DNA from: Tretioscincus oriximinensis
Lineage: Eukaryota > Chordata > Lepidosauria > Squamata > Gymnophthalmidae
Direction of reading: 5' to 3'
Assembly (NCBI GenBank): GCA_022410635.1
Contig: JAJVDF010000507.1
Coordinates: 160,506 to 224,505, forward strand
DNA: 64,000 nt
Shown here: positions 1 to 10,363 of the stretch, piece after piece
Layout of the letters: every line of letters starts with the position of its first letter
Position numbering within the stretch: the first letter of the stretch is position 1
The notes under the pieces: generated by a model
Database searches by the model: none
What the model saw: only the letters and a program-made list of their open reading frames with translations
What the model was told of the DNA's origin: nothing
Position numbers and translations under genes: made by a program

Positions 1-181
1 TTTTTCTGTCTTTCAAAACTGCTAATGTCATCAAAATTTGAGTCTGATGTCAAATAGCATACTAATATTCCTCTCCCTGTGGATATGCATCATTTGATTT
101 TGCAAACAAGAACCACAAGCATAATTTGAATGTTAATGCCTAACATTATTGTTGAACGTTTTTTCTATGTGGAATTATTTT
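1..181 (+). other. GRIK2: GRIK2 intron, upstream part
   Basis: AT-rich sequence upstream of the first exon in the window. I see no exon, repeat family or RNA gene here. It is assigned to the GRIK2 intron only because a GRIK2 exon with a splice acceptor follows. Confidence 0.7.
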
Positions 182-365
182 CCTTTCGCGCGTCCGGTAA
201 AGAAGTGAGAAAATGGCGGCCGGCAGGGTTTTATACCCTCTGTCGCCAGGAAGCCGCGTCATCTCCTCGCACCCGTTTCCGGGCAGCGAGAAGGAGACGG
301 CCTCCTAGACCGTCTCCTCCTTCCTCCTCGTCAACTTGTCGCGCCGCCGCAATTGCGGCTCCAGC

Positions 366-375
<10 letters not shown>
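182..375. mobile_element. GC-rich CpG-containing insert, probably a retroelement fragment
   Basis: This block is far richer in G, C and CpG than the flanking intron. It contains a short hairpin (GGAGACGG at 294-301 against CCGTCTCC at 309-316) and a 14-bp perfect palindrome, GCCGCAATTGCGGC, near 345-358. It runs straight into a (TAA)n tract, which is how some non-LTR retroelements end, so a retroelement copy with a TAA tail is the likeliest reading. The AATT..TTTTCC motif at its left edge (about 173-183) resembles the motif at 537-550 just after the repeat and could be a target-site duplication. I do not recognise the family. Confidence 0.4.
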
Positions 376-951
<576 letters not shown>

Positions 952-1285
952 NTGGAGAAAGGAATAGTCTCTCCATCTTGTAAGAGAGTACGGTTATTTA
1001 TTGTCTTTTTAAAAATACATTAATATCATTAATACATTAATAAATAATTTTCATTTATTACAACCGTCTTTGTTTATAGAGAAAAACACTACACTCCTTT
1101 TNCCATAAGAATCTCTCCATTCTTGTGTTATTATATTGTACCAGTTTTTTCCATTTTTTATATCTTGTTTTGTTAATATCCCATTGTAAATAAATCTTCA
1201 TTGTCTTAAGTAATCCTTGGGAGTCCTATTTGGACTAGACATTTGGAATTCTGTCATAAAGTGAAACAGGGGACAAGGAAAGGCA

Positions 1286-1600
1286 TTGTGATGCCACTGA
1301 TGGCAGAAAGAGGCACTCAGACAGAAAGAGATTCAGCTCTGAAGTGTTTATTCAGCTCTTAGTGGAACCTGAGTATGGTCTGCAGTGATTGTCCTTTGGT
1401 AGAGGAGCTCCTTATATACTGTACACTAGCCAATCACTACAGCCAGTACTTCCTGCCAAAAATCATGCAACTAAGTACATTTCTTGCAAAGGCAAGGTTT
1501 CCCTCCAAAATCCCAGGGCAAAATGCCCAGGGCTTAACCAAGTTCAAATAAAGTTCAATCTTCCCTATAAAATCACATAAGGGAACCTATAACAGTAAAA
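1286..1600 (-). mobile_element. Probable solo LTR (antisense)
   Basis: Read on the minus strand, this has promoter-like and 3'-processing signals in LTR order. A TATA-like GTATATAAGG lies near 1410-1420, then AATAAA (within GCTGAATAAACAC) near 1347-1352, then about 60 bp ending ...GGCATCACA at 1286, a CA terminus. The left limit on the minus strand (right end here) is uncertain and may reach 1690. No coding part is attached. Family unknown. Confidence 0.45.
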
Positions 1601-1879
1601 CCTATAACAGTAGAACCCATAGTAAAAACATTAAACTATATACATATTCACATGTCAAACATGTCATATACTTATGACAGACATGGCATGGAATTTGTCT
1701 TTTTATTTTTAACACATTAAAAATAACAGCAGAGCCTGCAAATTGTGGGAGAAAGGTGTTTCCTAAGCCAAATGCCAGGTAGAAAAAATATTCTTCACTA
1801 ATCTCTTGAACATGTACTGTGTAGAATATTCCACAACCTATGATTATCATCAAGAAGGTTCTATCACTCCTTTGATTAC

Positions 1880-2360
1880 TGAATGTGGTGATATAACCGG
1901 GAGGTCTTCCACTGCCAATCTTAAGGCACAGTCATTTCAGTGTTGGAGAAAATATTCCTTTAGACATTTGGGGGTGTAAACCACTTAGGGCTACATATAG
2001 TTTAAGGTAAACACTTTGAATAGTGTTCAATAGTGAATTAAAAATCTGAGTATCTCTTTTAAGATCGCTACGATATGCATTTTGGCCATACACTCTGGTT
2101 AAAAGTGTGACTTNTGCATTATGCACAAGTTGCAGCTACCAAACCATTTTCAGGAGTAGCACCATATAGAGAACAATAGTCCTGTATAGAAGTTACTAGA
2201 GCATGGATTATTGTGACAAGTTCGTTTCTTTCTAGAAGACACCGTAACTGATGAACTAGTCTTAAATTCCTTACTGTAAGCTCCACCTGAGTTTAAAGTG
2301 TTAATATAGAATCCAAGAACATCCTCAGATTTCTTGCCTGTCAGTTCCATGAGATTTCAA
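1880..2360 (-). mobile_element. L2-like LINE fragment, old
   Basis: The order of motifs on the + strand (GGCAC..TTTGGGGGTGTAAACCACTT, then CAAGTTGCAGCTACCAAACC, then GAGCATGGATTATTGTGAC, then CATCCTCAGATTT) matches the better preserved L2-like copies at 6640-7330 and 51214-52480, but is more decayed. It is a 3'-part fragment in minus orientation with no open frame. Confidence 0.6.
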
Positions 2361-2519
2361 CCTCATCAAGTTGGATTGAACTTGAATTTATCAAATCATT
2401 AATATCTCTAAATACTTAATTCAGATTACCTAGAGAGAGTTCAATGCCTTCTACATTTTGATGACACCTCAGTCAAAGCTGTTAAGGATTCCCTCTGTGG
2501 CTTGAATCTAGATATCTAT

Positions 2520-3060
2520 AGCAATAAAATTGCCATGTATGTAGGAAATACGCCCCCCATTGGTCCAAATCGGAAGCAAATTGTATCAGCCTGGAGGTTT
2601 ATTTCAGGTATCTGAGCTACAAACGAAATGGTAACAGGCATGCAGGTTGCCGCCATCTACTCTGAAACATACACAGACACACCGCAAAACCTGGGGAAGC
2701 TGGCAGTTCACCTCACCTCCTGTGATTGCAACAGTCACTGTAGCAGCCATCCTTCCACCTCCGGGCAAGCAGAGCAACCATCATCCAGCTTGCTTCTCCA
2801 CCATTCTGGGTTGAGAGTGCATCGTGTGCAGTGGCATAAACCTCTCCATATGCAATGCCACTCTTTGGCATTATCCTGTCCTGTTTCTAAGTGCTGCCAA
2901 CACAAATCCCTGTCTGCAGGGCAGGACAAGATGTTTGCAGGCCCAGGGGTGTTGCTGGGGAAAGGTCAGCTGGCCCGGTGACCAAAGAGTCTCACCAGCA
3001 CTGAAAGTGTGNGNGTGGGGGGGGGGGGAATACCCACCCAGCTCCAATCCACTCAACAGC
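2520..3060. other. Unclassified GC-richer segment, possibly an LTR remnant
   Basis: Moderately GC-rich, sharply different from the flanking intron, with a G-rich run (GGGGGGGGGG near 3018-3028) beside two Ns. On the minus strand there is a GAAATAAACC polyadenylation-like signal near 2600-2609. Open frames on both strands here show no recognisable domain and I do not treat them as genes. Confidence 0.35.
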
Positions 3061-3600
3061 ATGATAGAAGGCTGCAAGGAAAGAGAGAAGGCTGGAAGGA
3101 AAATATAAGGGAAAATGGAAGAAAATTAAAGGAGACAAGGATGGAAGAAAAGAAATAGAGAAGGCTGCAAGGAAAGAGAGACGAGACAGTGCTAGGTTGG
3201 TTGGCTTTAAATTTCTCCCCCCTATTTTTAATGGAATTTATTTTAAGGGGGAGTTAAGGGCATACAGAGCACTGCTAAAGGGAGGGGGCAAGAGCTTTAT
3301 TCCATCCACCTTTCTCTTCTAAAATGTGTTTTTTGTTTTTAAAGTGATTTCCTCTCATGCAGGGTGTGCTGGGTAGGCCATCATGGCACACATAGCAGCT
3401 ATGGAGACCGTGGGATTTTGTTTACCAACAGTGCAGCATACTGCTAGAGAAAGAGAGAAAGGTAGGAGAGAGCAAAATCTGGAAGGAAAGAGAAATGGAG
3501 AGAAGGCTGGAAGGAAAAAGACAGAGAAGTCTGGAAATAGGAAATAGCAATATATAGATATAGAAGAACAAAAACAGAAGAAGGAAAGGAAGATGCCAAC
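3060..3600. repeat. Purine-rich degenerate repeat in two tracts
   Basis: Two tracts (about 3062-3185 and 3440-3575) consist of variations on GAAGGCTGGAAGGAAAGAGA. The stretch between them is ordinary sequence with a TTTTTAAT-rich part. This is a low-complexity repeat, not coding. Confidence 0.7.
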
Positions 3601-4450
3601 TAAATAGCTAGAATGGCTATTCTTAATTGCGGTAATGAGAATGGGCTTAATTCTACTAGTTAAAGAGGAAAGAAGATAAGATCAATAGCAGGGTGCAATT
3701 CAAGGCTTGATAGTGGAAGTACTGATCCAGAGAAGCAGTTCATATGATTGGGTTGGGGGTGCGAAGATTCCGGGGAATTGCAGACTGATAAAACTTTTGG
3801 TTAACTCTTACAACTAACCAATTCTAGATTTGTTGTAAAATCACTTGCCCCATTCAAATAATGTGTGAACCAACATATATTTTGTGTTAGTGTGCATCTC
3901 TACTAAGAACAATTCACAGAGTGAAAGTAATTCATTTTTTTTCAATTATTTTGTATAGACTTATAGATTTTTTTTTGTTCCTTCAATCGGAAATATACTA
4001 GGGAAACTTTGGAAAGGGCATGCTTGAAAGTGCCATAGAATGCAACATATGAAATATTCAGCTTTCATCTGATAATGGCTCCCCAAGACTAGAAGAGTTA
4101 CTGCCAAGTAGATGGAACTATTTTACAAATATCTCAGAAGTGCCAAAGTCAGCAGTGCTAGAACTCACAGTTAATCAAAATAAATGGCCAAAACTCAGAA
4201 TCGCACGTAAGCTTAAGAGTCAGAATTGCTAGACTTCTGAGATACCAAAACCAGCAATGTCACAAATTAGACTTGCGTGAATCTAGAACTTTAAAATTTT
4301 CAAAACTCTAAATTGTGTTTCGATACGGCAAAAAGTTCCTTTGGGATAGGATTGTCTGTCCTTCCACATTCTTCTAAACATATGGTTCAATGAAGAGTTG
4401 GGAACATAAAGTGTGACACATTGATCCAGTGTGAACATTCTTTGAGAGTG
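3600..4450 (+). other. Intron sequence without recognised features
   Basis: AT-rich sequence with short T runs. I see no repeat family, exon or RNA gene. Confidence 0.5.
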
Positions 4451-4454
4451 TTAA

Positions 4455-5760
4455 CAAACATGTAGATAAAGGGGATCCAGTTGATATTGTCTAGATTTTC
4501 AGAAGGCTTTTGATAAAGTCCCTCATCAAAGGCTCCTAAAAAAGCTCATGGTATAAGAGGACAGGCTTTGTCCTGGATTGGAAACTGGCTAAAAGATAGA
4601 AAACAAAGGGTAGTAATAACAGTTCTCTGAGTGGAAAGAGAGAAGAAGTGGGGTTCCCTAGGGATCTGTACTGGGACCTTTGCTTTTCAATATATTCATA
4701 AATGATCTGGATGCTGAGGCAAATAATGAAGTAGCCAAGTTCGCTGAGGGGACTAAACTGTTCAGGGTAGTGAAAACTGTAAATGATTGTAAGGCACTCC
4801 AGAGTGATCTATTGAAATTGGACATCTAAGTGGCAAATGCACTTCAATTTAAGTAAGTGCAAAGTTACACTGGGGCAAAGAACCCTAACTTCTCCTACCA
4901 CCTAATGGGAACCAAGCTTTCTGTGACCGAGCAAGAAAAGGATTTTGGGGTGTTGGTAGACAATTCAGTGAAGATGTCAATCCAGTGTGCAGCAGCAGCA
5001 AAAAAAAAGCAAATTCCATGTTGGGAATAATTAGGAAAGAAATAAGTCAGCAAACGTTGTTGTGCCTCTTTATAAATCTGTGGTGAGGCCACATTTGGAA
5101 TACTGTGTTCAGTTCTGGTCACCACATCTCAAAAGGGATATTGTGGAACCAGAGAAGTTGCAGGAAAGGGCAAAAAGAATGATCAAGGGTCTGGAGCACC
5201 TCCCTTATGAAGTCAGGCTGCAATGTTTGGGCCTCTTCAGCCTTGAAAGGTGACATTTGAGAAGTGATCTGATTGAAGTGTATAAAATCATGCATGGGAT
5301 GGATAGGGTGAATTGAGAAAAATGTTTTCTCTATCACACAACAGAAGGACCAGAGGGCACTCCTTGAAACTGATGGGCAGAAAAGTGAGAACAGACAAAG
5401 GAAAGTATTTTTTCACCCAGAGGGTCATTGTCCTGTGGAATTTACTTCCTGAAGAAGTGGTGGTAGCTAATAGCTTGGATAGCTTCCAGACAGGTCTAGA
5501 CAGGTTCATGGACACCAAGGTATAAATGGGTACTAGGATGGTTGACTGAATGTTGCCTCCAGGATGGAGCAACAGGCAGGACTCCTGAAATACCATTTGC
5601 AGGGTGTCATGAACAAGTGCATATTTTGCTTTCCTCTGATCAGACTGCCCAGGTGCATCTTGTGGGCCTCTGTGTGAGACAGAATGCTGATGGGCTGTGC
5701 CCTGACCCAGTATGGGTCTTCTTATGTTCTTATGATCCAATCCCCATGGTCTTTTTCCTG
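4455..5760 (+). pseudogene. CR1-clade LINE, degraded reverse transcriptase end and 3' tail
   Basis: Conceptual translation in shifting frames gives reverse-transcriptase blocks: FQKAFDKVPHQRL at about 4500, then GNWLKDRKQ, then VRPHLEYCVQFWSPHLKRDI (5083-5142), then RGHSLKLMGRKVRTDKGKYF and PEEVVVANSLDSFQTGLDRF (5350-5510). These match the C-terminal half of CR1-type ORF2, which copies the LINE RNA at the target. Stops and frameshifts (for example TGA after SLER near 5252) make it dead. The 3' end, GGTCTTCTTATGTTCTTATG near 5715-5734, is the reverse complement of the 5' edge of the antisense fragment at 55405. Confidence 0.8.
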
Positions 5761-5869
5761 CGGATTAGAGGCGATTTTACCTTCCACCTGACCCACGGAT
5801 CCATAAGTGTCCAGCCTTCCATGCACTTTAAAAGTCTTTAGAGCACACACAGTAAACAGCCTCTTCATA

Positions 5870-5945
5870 ACATGCGATTTCCACAAGCCTCCGAGATGCT
5901 ACTCAGAATAAGGCTCTGTGTGGAGAAGGACTCCATTTTAAAGTG
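5870..5945. mobile_element. Fragment of a dispersed miniature element (TTATTCT family)
   Basis: GATGCTACTCAGAATAAGGC followed by TCTGTGTGGAGAAGGACTCC resembles the right terminal repeat of the complete copy at 40127-40310 and the partial copy near 29205-29250. Only one end is present. Confidence 0.4.
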
Positions 5946-6284
5946 CTAAAGAAAAATCTCTCCAGAGGACTGGAGGGCTGGGTTTATGCAAATTGTATAG
6001 CTTTCTAAAGATTACACTGGCTCATGTCTGCACAGACAAGCAGGCAGAATTGCAGGGAATTCTGGGGGTTGTAGTTATGGAAGCGCAACAGTGCCCTCTG
6101 GGGCTTCTCTTTCAAANGAGACAGCAGCTGAATGGCAAGCAAAATAGGGACAGTTGGCCAATGCATTTGTTTTTTTAAGCATTTCCAAAGCGGAGGAAAT
6201 GGACATATGTCTGTAAGGTACTTATCAGGTGTCCTTTTTGCTATGTTTGAATACAGTATAAATTTCTGATTCTAACACATATAT
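5946..6284 (+). other. Intron with a ZNF143/THAP11-like motif
   Basis: Mostly unremarkable. At 6052-6076 the minus strand reads AACTACAACCCCCAGAATTC then CCTGC. That resembles the long ZNF143/THAP11 site (ACTACAATTCCCAGAATGC). The motif also occurs in dispersed repeats of amniotes, so this may be repeat-derived. Confidence 0.3.
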
Positions 6285-6602
6285 GTCAGAGATAGCTTCC
6301 CTGCCATGTGATATTAGGGATTAATAGAAATAGTTGGGGAACCATTGGTTGTTTAACTCTGAGGTACGTATAATTTAAATGTTTACAATCAAGAGGATTG
6401 GCTGTTTATTGGTGAAATGTTGGGAAATATTCTAGAAGTACCCATGATTGGATATTCATTGGTTGACAACCTCAGGACAACACTACAAAGAGACACTATT
6501 TTTCTCCAGCTATACACCCTGGTTCTGATTCAGTTACCGGCCACAGAACTGAATAATAAACCACTTTCTCAGAATTTTGTTGATTATTTGGAAGCCTCAA
6601 CA
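6285..6602 (+). mobile_element. LTR-like segment, copy 1
   Basis: It starts TGTCAGAGATAGCTTCCC and ends near GCCTCAACA, with a CAAT-like GATTGGATATTCATTGGTTG near 6446-6465, a decayed TATA position (ACTACAAAGAG) and AATAATAAACC near 6550-6560. It aligns by eye with 7440-7745 through AATTTAAATGTTTA, TTGGATATTCATTGGTTG and the following promoter-like stretch. Confidence 0.5.
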
Positions 6603-6639
6603 TGGAGAGACTGTTCCATAGTCTGGGGTTTGCCATGGA

Positions 6640-7330
6640 GAATGCCATANCCATGTTCCCACCTTCTTTGCCACTGAGAGAGGTGATACTGTTAGAAGGG
6701 TCTCTTCCATAGATCTTAAAGCACAGAAGGCTGATCTGGGAGAAAGCATTCTTTTAGATATTTGGACATTTGTAGGTTAGAATTAATACCTTGAATTGAG
6801 CTTGGTAGCAATTTGCAGTCAGCGCAGCTCTATCAAGACCAGTGTGATATGTACCCAACCTGTAAATTGGCAGCCAGTGCTGTGTGTCTGCCCAGTCGAA
6901 CTGGCCAGCAGTCTAGCTGCTCCATTCTGCACCAGCTGCAGCTTCCAAACCATTTTCAAAGGCAGCCCCAAATAGAGTGCATTACAATAGTCCAATCTGG
7001 AAGTTGCAGAGCATGGATCACTGTGACCAGATCATCCTTGTTTGTAACCCTTCCTGGACACCACCTTCAAGTGTCAGCACAGGATCCAGAAGCACCCTCA
7101 GATTTTGCACCCATCCCCTAAAGGGCAATTCACCCCCATTAAGGACAAGATGTCTCCCAACTTGGAAAATTGCAACACACTGCACTTCCATCGACTGGAT
7201 TCAGTTTCAATTTATTGGCCACCATCAGCCAGTTAATGCCTTCAGGCACCTATTAAGCTCTTCAACTACCTCTCCTGATTCAGATGAAACAAATAGATAT
7301 GTCTTCTTGAATTCCTCAGATATATCTAGA
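6640..7330 (-). mobile_element. L2-like LINE fragment, antisense
   Basis: On the + strand the order AGAAAGCATTCTTTTAGATA, AATTAATACCTTGAATTGAG, CATTCTGCACCAGCTGCAGC, AATAGAGTGCATTACAATAG, CCTCAGATTTTGCACCCATC, GACTGGATTCAGTTTCAATT is the antisense of the L2-like reverse-transcriptase C-terminus and 3' UTR, the same order as 51500-52040. Open frames on the + strand are antisense artefacts. The element is 5'-truncated and broken. Confidence 0.75.
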
Positions 7331-7439
7331 TATGTCTTCCTCAGAATTCTGCTGGGCCAATGCTGACGATGTTAGGACACTCAAGTTGATTCAGGAATTC
7401 CATTTAAGGTGTGTGTGTGTGTACGATTTTAGGAAGGGA

Positions 7440-7745
7440 TGTTAGGGATAGCATCCCTCCCATAGGAAATCAGGACTCAATAGCCTCTTTGACATATATG
7501 CAATTTAAATGTTTAAAGTTAAGAACAGTGATTGATCACTGTTAAAGTGTTGGAGAATGTTCTAGATGAGCTGAAGATTGGATATTCATTGGTTGAGGAG
7601 CCCTGGGCCACACTATAAAAGGACATGATTTCGACCAGTTTGACATTCCAGATTCTGTCTACTACATTTAAAACATCGACCACAAATACTTAGACAGCCT
7701 TTAATAAAAATACTCAAACTTTTGTTACTTCTGTGTACTGTGTAT
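7440..7745 (+). mobile_element. LTR-like segment, copy 2
   Basis: It starts TGTTAGGGATAGCATCCC and contains TTGGATATTCATTGGTTG (7577-7594), a good TATA box (ACTATAAAAGG, 7611-7621) and AATAAA near 7702-7707. It has the same orientation as the segment at 6285-6602, 1.15 kb away. They may be the two LTRs of one element whose interior is lost, or two solo insertions. The stretch CTACATTTAAAACATC with CACAAA recurs at 10472-10500. Confidence 0.55.
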
Positions 7746-8289
7746 TAAGTGTGGAACTGGAGAAAAAGACTGCAAATCAGACATATCACTGATTTCATTG
7801 TCATATGAGGTTGGTTTTCAAAAACAAATAAGACACATTAACATACGATTTCATTACTTTATTTTGTCAGTATTGAGAGTCAAGAAGTTGACGCTTCTGC
7901 CTACAGTACCTTATAAACCTATTGCTTTGAACTTTGCAACCATTCTGTTAGCTAGCATGCATGTTTGAGTATTCTTGTCTATTCTTGCAAAAATCTTCCC
8001 TGACCAAAGTATACATGGAAAATATACTTCTTGACTTTTCAAGTCGGATACCGTTCTTGCCATTTCTCTTCTTAAGTCACATTCAGCTTTTATATTCTCC
8101 TTCTGCCTTTGGTTTACATTTTCAAATGGATAGTAATTAAAAATTGATATTTTTATTACATTTTAAAACTGTTAAAATAGTTTAAGAACTCTTATTCAAG
8201 TGAAAAATGGACTGTTGTATGGTGTTGTGTTATTGCCTCAATGTATCTCAAGACCGCAACTGATATTTCATTCCATGTGTAAAAATATA
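7746..8289 (+). other. Intron sequence without recognised features
   Basis: AT-rich. No repeat family, exon or RNA gene recognised. Confidence 0.5.
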
Positions 8290-8363
8290 NCGCTCAAAAC
8301 AATTAAGGGAACACTTTAATGTACACTCTTATGTTAAAGTGTTCCCTTAATTGTTTTGAGCTG
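8290..8363. mobile_element. 74-bp palindromic Tc1/mariner-type MITE, copy 1
   Basis: Flanked by TA on both sides. The ends are NCGCTCAAAACAATTAAGGG and its near-perfect reverse complement, covering almost the whole element with a short loop around 8325. TA target sites and long inverted repeats are typical of Tc1/mariner miniature elements. It has no coding capacity, so a transposase acting in trans would have been needed. Confidence 0.85.
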
Positions 8364-8777
8364 TATATTTTGGACTGCTTGCAGACTTCTGTTCACCTGC
8401 ACTTAGCAACCAAATTCTGGTTGGCCATCTTCATGCATCATGCCTTGCTGAGCTTCCAATTTTCACTTCTTTGTTTGCTTGAGTACTCTGCTGCTTGATT
8501 TAAGCCTGAGGGGTAGCAGAAAATATCACTTTATTACTGCCTGAAATTGGTGATACCTTTCTAGTTCTGGCTGTCAAGAAAACCTTATGTCACACTTATT
8601 CCTCCTTCCAGGTTTCAGAATATTTGTTTGCTATATGTTACTATTGTATTAATTCACCAACTATTGAAAGTGTTTCTTTACTTTTGTTCTTGCCACTTAC
8701 CTTGTGATAAAATAATTTCTATGTGCCTTTTAAGTTTCAATAAACAAACTTTGTATTAAGATCAAATACACTGTATA
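8364..8777 (+). other. Intron sequence between two MITE copies
   Basis: About 410 bp without an identifiable repeat. It lies between two copies of the same 74-bp MITE. Confidence 0.5.
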
Positions 8778-8851
8778 CTGCTCAAAACAATTAAGGGAAC
8801 ACTTTAACATAACAGTGTATGTTAAAGTGTACCCTTAATTGTTTTGAGCAG
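8778..8851. mobile_element. 74-bp palindromic Tc1/mariner-type MITE, copy 2
   Basis: CTGCTCAAAACAATTAAGGG is the left end and its complement the right end, with TA on both sides (8776-8777 and 8852-8853). The arms are about 34 bp with one mismatch around a 6-base loop (ACAGTG). Same length and family as 8290-8363. Confidence 0.88.
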
Positions 8852-8954
8852 TATATTTCACCTTCCTTGAAACTAGCTTAGGTTTGTTATGGGTTAACCC
8901 AAAGTGGTAGTCCTGAAAAACTAGGATGCAGGTGAGAATAGTACTAAACATATA

Positions 8955-10363
8955 TACTACTCATAAGAAGTTAGAGACATGTGGTTGTTTGGGGAAAGTT
9001 ATGGAAAATGGGAGTTTGATATGCTTTAGTGAAATTGTATCCTGAAAGTACCTTTCAATCAGATAGTGTTTTCCTCATCTCAAGCAATTTATTGAACAAA
9101 AAGCCAATAATAGTGGAGGGCATAGCCCAAACAAAAATGACACGGTCTCTATAATTTTGTCATGTGGCCCTGAGCATCTATTGCAGCTTGATAACGATGT
9201 CTTATACTGTCCACAAGTCGAGTTATTGACTGCTGAGGCATGCCACCCCACTCTCCTGGAAGGGTGCCCTTCAGGTCATTGAGGTTCAGGGCTATAGAGA
9301 TACAGGCATCTACATAGTGACTCGGCTGCTCCCATAGGTTTTCTAGGGTGTTCAGGTCTAGAGAAAGTGTTGACCACTCCATGTGTGGTACCCCAGCCTC
9401 CAACAGCCATTCACTAATGATGAAGTCTTGATGAGCTGGAGCATTGACATCTATGAAGATGAAATGACCCCGTTGTTCATTCAGAGGTACAATGACTGTT
9501 ATTCAAGTAGTAGTGGCTTTCACTGTACCATCCACAAAGTGTAGGATGTGTAAGTGTATTGACTACACACACCACCACCAAAGGGTCGTCTGGTGACAAC
9601 AGTGACTGATGCATAGCGCTCTCCTTGAATAAAGTGACATTCATTACTTAACAGTACTGAGGATTATTGGTTCCTTGACCATTGCATATGCTCCCTGGCC
9701 CAGGCAAAATGACAATGCTTGTGCCTGGTCGTGTGTTCATGTACCCTTGCTGGTCGTCTAGCATGCAGACCACACTGATGTAAATAGTTACATATGGCTT
9801 GACGTGACACTTGGGTGCCTCTTACCGCCTTTAATGTGCCTGGAGTTCTGTGGCATTCATCATCCTGTTCCTCAGGGCATTGTTTAAAATGAAACAGTCA
9901 TCATTGTGTGATGCTGCCAAAGGATGCCTACTTCTGCAACTTTCTGTGAGTCTTCTAGACTCTCTGTATTGCTGTTGCAACCTGCTGATGACACTCTGTA
10001 AAACTCTAAGCTCGTAGCTCAAAATGGCTGTTGCTCCATTGTAAGGTGTTGTCTTGGTCTCGTGATGTCAACTTGTGTCCAGCCTGATGAGGAGGACTGT
10101 TTAAATCCCAATTCAAATTCATTCCCCCATTTGATTGGCTGGTTCAGGGATCAAACACGTGTTGTCACTTTTGTCATTCAGCTCCTTGTCAGAGATCAGT
10201 GTTTTGTGCCAACAATACTGAAACATCNATCAGTTGCACATGTACTTTCTAAAGTGCACAAATGGTGACATTTGGTTCATTTGTAAAAAAAAATTAAAAG
10301 CAATTATGTTCATGTAGATCTTCCAGCCCAAAGGCAATTATCCCTATTTTTTTGTGAGTAGTC
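8955..10363 (-). pseudogene. Tc1-like DNA transposon, dead transposase
   Basis: A nearly full-length element of 1,409 bp with TA on each side and inverted ends (TACTACTCATAAGAAG on the left; GACTACTCACAAAAAAATAG read inward from the right). On the minus strand the transposase is in pieces. 10022-9831 has the paired HTH region (LQSVISRLQQQYRESRRLTE ... ALRNRMMNATELQ). About 9540-9400 has FIDVNAPAHQDFIISEWLL. 9403-9149 has the DLNTLENLWE block. The transposase would cut and paste the element through a DDE/D catalytic triad. Here the Asp normally next to N in DDNA is Val (codon 9446-9448), and there is an in-frame stop near 9500, so it is inactive. Confidence 0.88.
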
